Source of the DNA: Siphonodentalium dalli
Lineage: Eukaryota > Mollusca > Scaphopoda > Gadilida > Siphonodentaliidae
Length of the DNA: 64,000 bases
Assembly (NCBI GenBank): GCA_032622095.1
Contig: CP136064.1
Span: 143,547,954-143,611,953, forward strand
Direction of reading: 5' to 3'
Shown here: positions 57,648-64,000 of the stretch, piece after piece
Layout: each line of letters begins with the position of its first letter
How positions within the stretch are numbered: position 1 is the stretch's first letter
The notes under the pieces: model-generated
Seen by the model: only the letters and a program-made list of their open reading frames with translations
The model's database searches: none
What the model was told of the DNA's origin: nothing
Made by a program: the position numbers and the translations under genes

Positions 57648-58560
57648 CAGACTGTAGGGTCGCCCACCTGACTGTAAAGACTGAGAAGACTGGGACTCTG
57701 AAGACTACAAGTCAGTAATTGTCAAAATCACTTAGGACAAGTAATTCTAAACTGGGACATAGTTGATGGTTCTCAGATGAGCATGGCTCTTCACCTTGAA
57801 TTTTTTAATTGCACACCACTGACAAATATCAAACCCCTTACCCTTTTTAAACAAGACTACCAGACCACAGTCCTAAGTTCACAAAATTCCTTTTGCACAT
57901 CCCTCTTAGAATGAAATTTTACAACTGTTACCGGTACTTCAAGCCCTCGAACTTGGAAATTTCCAACCTGACATCCCCCATAAAGTTAAAATTTGTGGCC
58001 ATTTCGGTCCTACAGTTTAACCCAAAGTAGGAAAATTATGGACTGTTAATTACTGGTTGAAAAATCAAATCTACAACTAATGTTGTATCATGCATGAAAT
58101 TTACAGATACAGGTAGGGTGGCTGGTTGAGAGTTAAATCTCTTATCTCTGCCCCTATTTGAACAAACATGAATCCCCATCTATGAAATCCATTCATCTAG
58201 TAATTTCAAACGGTAGATTTTAAGAGTTGAACTGAACTGATTTTCTTTTAAAATATCCTAAAATCACCCCAAATCTGAACAAACTGAACAAAATTCCTTT
58301 GCACATTACTCTTAGAACGAAATTTTACAACTGTTACCAGTACTTCAAGCTCTCAAACTTGGAAATTTCCAACCTGACACTCCCCATAAAGTTAATATGT
58401 TTGGCCATTTCGGTCCTACAGTTCAACCCAAAGTAGGAAAATAATGACTGTTGAAAAATCAAATCTACAGCTAATGTTGTATCAGGCATGAAATTTCTAA
58501 CGGTTAGAAAATTATGATCAAAGTAGGGGGGTAAAAACTCCACCCATCTACACTTCTGCC
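57648..58560 (+). mobile_element. Family 2-related element, truncated
   Basis: Starts CAGACTGTAGGGTCGCCCAC, then runs parallel to 35755-36430 (TTCACAAAATTCCTTTTGCA, CAACCTGACATC, CCCCTATTTGAACAAACATG). A second partial unit follows at 58260-58560. No 3' microsatellite or hairpin is found, so the end is missing. Confidence 0.6.
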
Positions 58561-58973
58561 CCATTGCCCCCATAGTCTGGTCAGAAAAGCTACATTTGTG
58601 GAATACTAGAACCATAGAGGCATTTTTGGGGAAAAGCATGAAACTAAGTTTTCTAGCATAATTCAAGTATGCCGAGTCCAATGAGGGTGCCTGTCGCTGC
58701 CTTTGACCCATATTTCACCCATAAAATCAACTTAAAGTCACATACTGTTTGTATTGCCGCGAAAATACAGTAAGTCAATATCGAGACATATTTCACGCTC
58801 GTTATACATATCTCATGAACATGGGAATACTTTGTTATTTGAATCACCCCTCGTGACCTTTCTGTCAGAACTATCTCATTATCTGCTATACATATATGGA
58901 CAATTATGTTATTTAATAAATAAACGCTCTTCATGAAATCACACCAGGTTGAAAGTTCTGTGAATCAGGATTA
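58561..58973. other. Anonymous spacer
   Basis: No gene recognised. Confidence 0.4.
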
Positions 58974-61123
58974 AGTTGAAAATATGACTTTTTTTTCACA
59001 AATATCTTCTAGATCAGTTCATGCTGTTTGGAACTGGTTGAGTAATGTGACTCTATTTTGTGTTTTGTATATTAACTGATCATTGGAGCAATTAAATATG
59101 CAATTATTGGGGTCCTAGCCCCTTCCCTCAAAAATTTGATTTTTTAGAACTCGGTATAAAATTTCACAAAAAGTCACAATTGGGATTCTTAGTAGTCATA
59201 TTTCAACAAGAAATGAACAGAACTTTGTAATCTAAGTGAGGCATATCATTACCTATGAATATTCCAACTCATTGGAACCAAAAGTCTTACTTTGGCTGCC
59301 AAAATATGGAAAATGGTAAATATTGCCCTAGTGTGTCCTGCAATCGCTTACAAGTTGTGGTTGATGTATAAAATTGGCTATTCTGCCTCCTAAACATTGA
59401 ATACTAACATGTCTGATGCACCATGGTTAATTGTTACTATTGTCACCGCTGACATCAGCAAAAATATTGGACATTTCTCTCAAAAACTTGACATAAATAT
59501 CGGCAAAAATTAACTTTTCAGGTATGGAGCATTTTTTCAAGTAAAATGTAACTGTTTTTGGATTCAAATGTGTTTATTGTTTTGGTCTATCTTAAATGTG
59601 TCACACTACGGTATTTATAGACCAAATTGCTCAAGATGGCTTCCAAAATGGCAACCAAATTTGTAAAAAGTTTTTTTTACATATATCCTGAACATTATTC
59701 TCTGTGTTATCCGAAAAGGTAGAAAATTGTGACTCACTTGGTTATTATACGTGTTAGTTAATTAACTGACAACTATATGTTCTATTCTGGTTGTCCCAGT
59801 TCCGTATGGGGCATGACAAATTCATTTTAAAGTATGGAATTTTGCCGAGAACTCCTCTTTTGTGATTCTGGCCATATTATTGAACGGAAATGAGCAGAAA
59901 TTTGAGACGGAACCGAGATGAACCATAATCTGTGGCTAATCTGGTCCATTATGATAACAAAAAATATCAACTGGATACAGGGTGGATGCCAAGATGGTAG
60001 TCAGGGAGTTACTCTATGATCATAGGTGAGGTGAATAGGTATACAGGGAGTTATTGTATGTCATGAATGATGTGAATAGGTATACAAGGAGTGACTATAT
60101 GGTTATGTGTTGGTTGTCCATGGTAAGATGTATAGGTATACAAGGAGAGGTCATGGTCATGTGTGAGGTGAATCGGTATGAATGGAGTGACTGTATGGTT
60201 GTGTCTATCCAGTACGGGTGCACCCGATGTGCCTGTATGGACATTGATGTGGTGTATGGATATAGCTACATGGTCATCTATGTGTTCATTATGTATATAT
60301 GGAGTGACTGTAAGGTCATGGGTCTGTATGATCATGGATCTGTGTGTGGATAAATAGGGAGTTATTTTATGGTTACGGGTAATGTGTATAGGTATACATG
60401 GAATGAATGTACGGTCATGATTGAAGTGTATATGCATACCTGGAGTAAGCTGGGTGGACATTATCGAGCATGTGGGTATATAGGGAGTGTCCTAGCCACC
60501 CAAGGTACACATGTATATACAACCCATCCATTACCTCAGTCACTCCATATGTACATAAACACCACACAAATGACAATATAGTCACCCACTTTATACACGT
60601 ACACCTGACCATACAGCCATACTTGGTTATACCCGTACATACCACAAATGACGATACAGCCACGATTCACCATGCATGAACACCAGGTATACTCCAACAC
60701 CTGGCACATGACCATATAGTCACTCTATGTATACATATTCACCACATTCACGGTCATACATTCACTCAGTGTATACATATTCATCTCACTATATATATGT
60801 GGACCATACAGCCACTACATGTATACCTATTTGCCATACTCATAACCATAGGGTCAATCCAGGTATACATATACACCTCACCAATGGTGAGCCCTTCCAG
60901 ATATACCAATACCCACACACACGACCACTTATACCTTCCATACTTGCATATACACCTCACACATGACAATTCAGCAACTTACTGTATACCATACTCATAC
61001 ACACCGCTCCAATGATCAGCTAATACACAAAACACAAAATAAAGTCATATTACTTAACCAGTTCCAAACAACATGAACTGATCATGATGAAGATATTTGT
61101 GAAAAAACGTAATATTTTCAACT
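58974..61123. mobile_element. Foldback-type element 2 (2.15 kb)
   Basis: Inverted ends of about 115-120 bp: 58974-59093 pairs with 61010-61123, sharing TTGAAAATAT, TTTTTTCACAAATATCTTC, GTTTGGAACTGGTT and TATTTTGTGTTTTGT. Inside, after ~900 bp of anonymous sequence, a ~60-bp minisatellite runs forward (60003-60490) and then inverted (60500-61009). Same plan as element 1 but unrelated sequence. No transposase. Confidence 0.8.
60003..61009. repeat. Inverted minisatellite arms of foldback element 2
   Basis: Units built on GGTGAATAGGTATACAAGGA and GTGACTGTATGGTCATG, direct up to about 60490, then the reverse complement (TCCATGTATACC, CATACAGTCACTC) to 61009. ORFs here are artefacts. Confidence 0.88.
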
Positions 61124-61440
61124 TCCGGAGGCCATTTTGGCGGCCATCTTGGAGGGTAGGTTTCAATTTTGCGCCAAAAAAGTGTCATTATGTCTTAGCT
61201 TCATGAAAATATATCATTTGTATACATTTTACTAGATTTTCCTGCTATAATTTGCATAAAACTGACTTAGGGTCTGATCTGAAAAACGGCGGCCAGGATG
61301 GACGCCATCTTGTCTGGAGTCTACACGGGCACTTTTTGTTCTTGTTAACATTGTTTAAAAGTTGAAGGACATAATAAGGAACAAAATGAGTGGGGTCATA
61401 GACTAAAAATAGGATAGACGTCGCACTCATGTTATCAATC
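61124..61440. other. Spacer with GCCATCTTG-type words
   Basis: No gene. GGCGGCCATCTTGG (about 61139) and GACGCCATCTTGTC (about 61302) resemble YY1-type sites, which could belong to the promoter that follows. Confidence 0.35.
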
Positions 61441-61570
61441 CAAGTACGTTAATCCAGAGTATGCGCAACTGGCGCGAGATCTCGCAAAAGATCGCGAACT
61501 CTTTTGTTCCGTTTAAAAGCGGGCGTGATTGCGCGAGACTGCTGTTTCCAATGGTAATTGCATAAACAAC
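61441..61570 (+). promoter_or_regulatory. GC/CpG-richer promoter-like block
   Basis: Locally CpG-rich (CAACTGGCGCGAGATCTCGC, GCGGGCGTGATTGCGCGAG) in an otherwise AT-rich region, and directly upstream of a small ORF. TCCAGAGTATGCG (61453-61465) recurs inverted at 63886-63898 in the promoter of the minus-strand gene. Confidence 0.4.
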
Positions 61571-61672
61571 ATGGCGATAACCACGACAATTGTAGTCGTA
61601 GTCTTAACCGCATATATTAACAAGAATACTTTCGTCCAGTCCACCACACAATATCAAAATCACCGAAACTAG
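61571..61672 (+). CDS. Possible 33-residue membrane microprotein
   Basis: ATG in a fair context (CAACATGG) opens MAITTTIVVVVLTAYINKNT, a hydrophobic segment that could be a signal anchor, and stops after 33 codons. AATAAA lies 25 bases after the stop (61697-61702), and a CpG-rich block lies upstream. The compact arrangement of promoter, ORF and poly-A signal suggests a small gene, or alternatively the first exon of a larger one. No family is recognised, and chance AATAAA is common in AT-rich DNA. Confidence 0.3.
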   Translation: MAITTTIVVVVLTAYINKNTFVQSTTQYQNHRN

Positions 61673-62448
61673 ATACACCACCATATGGCGTAATGAAATA
61701 AAACAAAACCAAACATTTGTACGTGGGTTTAATATTACCAGAGGATTACATGAGCGTGATAATGCCAAACAAATCCTCATGTTTTCGTCTTCTTTTATTT
61801 TAATAGCAATTATAGCATTGTATTGGTAATCCTGTGTGCAATTAATTATGATTTCCGCACCATTGCTACTAGTATTAGCCATTATATTGTCATGGCTGTC
61901 AAGATATAACTTATATTACTTATTTCAACAAAAAGTCGCCAATCCACAACAGACGCTTTGATTGTTTTGCCGATGGTGGTGATGTAATTAGTTACCTATT
62001 ATGACTAATTGCATTTCCCCAACATAGGCCCCTACTGTATGGATACACTGGATAGGTGTTACATGATCATCTAATACTAGTATTGGTGATTTGAGTAAAC
62101 AACTCCACATTCCTAATAGCTTTAAACATCCATAATTACACATACTTATAATCAACCCATTCAATTATATTGTAGTGGCTATTTGTCAATAATTCCAGCA
62201 TGGCAGTAGAATTGTGTTAACATTGTTTTATGGTACATTTGAGATAGAGACCGTAATTCTGGTCTAGCCTAAATAATTTGGGCATTAAAATAATCCCATA
62301 TTAGAACAAGTGACAATGATAAAATTTGTAATGAAAACAAAAGCTAGGCGCCTATTCAAAATCTTGAACACCATGATAAGTGTTCTGGTCCCATATTTGT
62401 AAGTAAGTATATGAAAGGGTTAAAGTGAAGAAAAGATCAAGACATTGT
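61673..62448. other. Anonymous spacer between convergent small genes
   Basis: No gene recognised. The minus-strand ORF at 61604-61882 overlaps the plus-strand candidate and lacks support. Confidence 0.4.
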
Positions 62449-62454
62449 TTTATT
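62449..62454 (-). terminator. Poly-A signal AATAAA
   Basis: AATAAA on the minus strand, 53 bases beyond the stop codon of the 47-codon ORF. It marks that exon as terminal. Confidence 0.55.
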
Positions 62455-62507
62455 GTGAATAGGCTCCCATCAGCTGTGTTTTTGAGATGGGACATTTATA
62501 TAGAAAG

Positions 62508-62651
62508 TCATAAAATATTTAAAAACATAACGAATCCTGAATTAACATCACACTGAGTATCATACAGGTATTCCTGAGGCGACGTTGAATTTGTTTTCCA
62601 TGCATGATTCTTGTTCATTGTAATCTTCTTACGTTTTTTAAGTTTTGGCAT
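62508..62651 (-). CDS. Basic 47-residue protein, terminal exon of a two-exon gene
   Basis: The exon starts exactly at the ATG, right after an acceptor (ATTGTTTTGCAG ending at 62652). The protein begins MPKLKKRKKITMNKNHAWKT, with a classical basic nuclear-localisation-like stretch at residues 3-9, continues STSPQEYLYDTQCDVNSG and stops at 62508. Joined to the donor at 63742, the base triplet just before the ATG is TAA in the same frame, so this ATG is the first possible start. AATAAA follows 53 bases after the stop. Family not recognised. A weak alternative donor (CCT|GTATGA) inside the ORF would make it the first coding exon of a longer gene; the nearby poly-A signal argues against that. Confidence 0.5.
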   Translation of the reverse strand: MPKLKKRKKITMNKNHAWKTNSTSPQEYLYDTQCDVNSGFVMFLNIL

Positions 62652-63742
62652 CTGCAAAACAATAAACATACATTACAGCAATATTATAAAGTGACATAAT
62701 ACTCAACTTTTTTACATTCTACAATGAGATAATAGCTCTTTAATAATTTAATTTAAATGTAGTAAATGTATTAGAGATACATTTAATAAAACAAGGAACG
62801 CTCTTTATTGTTACACATCACATTCCATAATTATTGTGTCACATGTAAAAATAACATATGATTTCAATGATGATAACTAACTTGGCATAATATTAGAACT
62901 TTCTAGGATGAAAGAGAATTGATGTTGCTAACTTGCTAGTCCAACAATGCACGTGATGATATCATGACAATAATTTGATCTGTTTAACGCATGTGAAGCA
63001 CAACTGTCAATGAAAAGATACCAAACAAAACTTGCAAGATTGTGTGTTTATTATTATATAAGACACATTTAATTTTAAGTTAATTCCACGGTACATTACA
63101 AGTAAAACAGTTCCAATATTATTCAAAGCTAAATTGGCCAGTGGGTTTTGTTAAATTTGTCTAGTGAATCGCCCAACAAAATTATTGAGTGCCATGGCAT
63201 GTTTTCATTGCACCTGGCGAAAAGGTGAAATTTTTGGAAACTTTGTACAAGTAATTTTCGGTAATCTAATGCAAGATCAAACTGAAATTGCTTAGATTGT
63301 AGGAATACTGTCTTGTGAACACAAACAGACTTGTCTGGTCGAAATTATATGAAGCAATCTACATTTTTTGTGATTAGATAGGAACCATCTATTTCTACTG
63401 AAAAATAAGTCGAAATTAGGAAACACAACCGATCTTTTGATACTTAGGTAAAAGTTTTGCAGTTTCGTGAACGTAACCGACATTTTCTGGAAAATCAATT
63501 ATTAAGTAACTTTAGGAGTACAAAATTTATCCCACACGACCAATTACGTTTATTTAATTGAAGAAAAATTAAATTTCGTAGTTTTCCCATTGTTCGTTGA
63601 CTATCAAAACAACCAGAACAATCGTCGAATAAAGCCATCGAATTTACGTTTCTGCGGTCAGAAAACATTAATTAACTACAATCAAAACATACAACCAAAC
63701 ACGAAGAAAAGACTTATTCAGTAAATAAAACATGTTACTTAC
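62652..63742 (-). other. Intron of the right-edge gene
   Basis: Starts with GTAAGT (63742-63737) and ends TTGTTTTGCAG (62652). About 1.09 kb, AT-rich, with no other gene seen inside; ORFs there are short and motif-free. Confidence 0.5.
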
Positions 63743-63960
63743 TTATTATTGGAATTATTCACACTTATGTACTCCACAGAACAACTAAACAGGTACTTCA
63801 AACATCGTCTGAAATGAGATCTTGTCAATTCCCGTAGCGTTCGCGATATCTCCACGATGCGTTATAGAGCCAGCACTGTGAGTCTCGCATACTCTGGATC
63901 AGTGATATTGTAAACGGGATAGGACAGTGTGATACAGCTCTATAGTAATTACTTTTTAGC
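63743..63960 (-). other. 5' untranslated exon and promoter of the right-edge gene
   Basis: The leader ends at the GTAAGT donor. It contains a seven-codon upstream ORF (63785-63805: ATG, five sense codons, TAG), which could dampen translation. Upstream are CpG-containing words (ATATCGCGAACGCTACGGG) and CGCATACTCTGGA (63886-63898), the inverse of a motif at 61453. The transcription start cannot be fixed by eye; 63960 is an upper guess. Confidence 0.4.
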
Positions 63961-64000
63961 AGCGCCACCTGTCCGCTGAGAGGGTTGGTCTGCTAGCTGG

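Larger units (their letters stand above)
52568..57648 (+). mobile_element. Composite repeat unit, copy B
   Basis: Collinear with copy A (23944-33390) but lacking the 390-bp MITE, foldback element 1, the 30.6-31.8 kb segment and the palindromic element, and carrying instead the family 4 element (55252-57409). Its right end is cut at about 57648 by a family 2-like element. The left end repeats the same MITE-like inverted segment as copy A (52568-52875). Confidence 0.65.

Noticed and set aside
60051-61015. ORFs in the second minisatellite
   Set aside because: Translation of tandem and inverted repeat units; no independent coding evidence.

Overview
The window looks like repeat-dense nuclear DNA of an animal, probably a marine invertebrate. 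A bivalve mollusc or another lophotrochozoan is my best guess. The guess rests on AT-rich sequence with frequent TACATGTA words, many short non-autonomous transposons, and tandem-repeat elements that end in an ACGG microsatellite plus a terminal hairpin, an architecture known from bivalves. I see no rRNA, tRNA, CRISPR array or bacterial-style operon. Almost all recognisable coding capacity belongs to transposable elements. Host genes are represented only by a small two-exon gene at the right edge (minus strand, 47-codon ORF), a possible 33-codon gene at 61.57 kb and one isolated candidate exon at 14.1 kb.

Layout. 0-2.1 kb: PIF/Harbinger element with a frameshifted transposase and a convergent, intact MADF/SANT-like partner. 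2.15-4.1 kb: a degenerate CGCAAC-type tandem array interrupted by an internally deleted hAT element that keeps its BED finger, an intron and the dimerisation domain but has lost the catalytic core. 5.9-10.7 kb: a nearly complete DIRS-type tyrosine-recombinase retrotransposon with inverted terminal repeats, intact gag and recombinase, and a broken RT/RNase H. 10.7-18.2 kb: mostly anonymous DNA plus an inverted 160-170 bp tandem array. 18.2-18.9 kb: Helitron-like end. 19.8-22.3 kb: a 14-unit satellite carried inside a hairpin-ended element. 23.9-33.4 kb and 52.6-57.6 kb: two copies (A and B) of one composite repeat unit; differences between them expose several insertions, including a 5.1 kb foldback element (itself carrying a young hAT) and a 2.16 kb hairpin-ended element. 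33.8-39.3 kb: a LINE-type ORF1 with coiled coil and SGNH-esterase domain, split by two further insertions. 39.8-42 kb: Ty3/Gypsy gag and integrase debris. 43-47.6 kb: non-autonomous hAT-like elements, one with poly-G ends, and a 50-bp-arm palindrome. 59-61.1 kb: a second foldback element.

How the parts relate. The most interesting theme is architectural. At least four unrelated satellite families sit in elements with the same plan: 5' palindrome, subterminal repeat, tandem units, ACGG-type microsatellite, then a 3' hairpin that regenerates the 5' subterminal repeat and runs into A's. Two of them share a GTCAATGAC-core 5' palindrome. Their boundaries are independently fixed by an empty site (33.06 kb) and by an interrupted reading frame (34.8-38.1 kb). 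This fits Helentron-associated non-autonomous elements, but I cannot run a search to confirm it. All reading was by eye; boundaries are typically good to a few bases unless stated otherwise.
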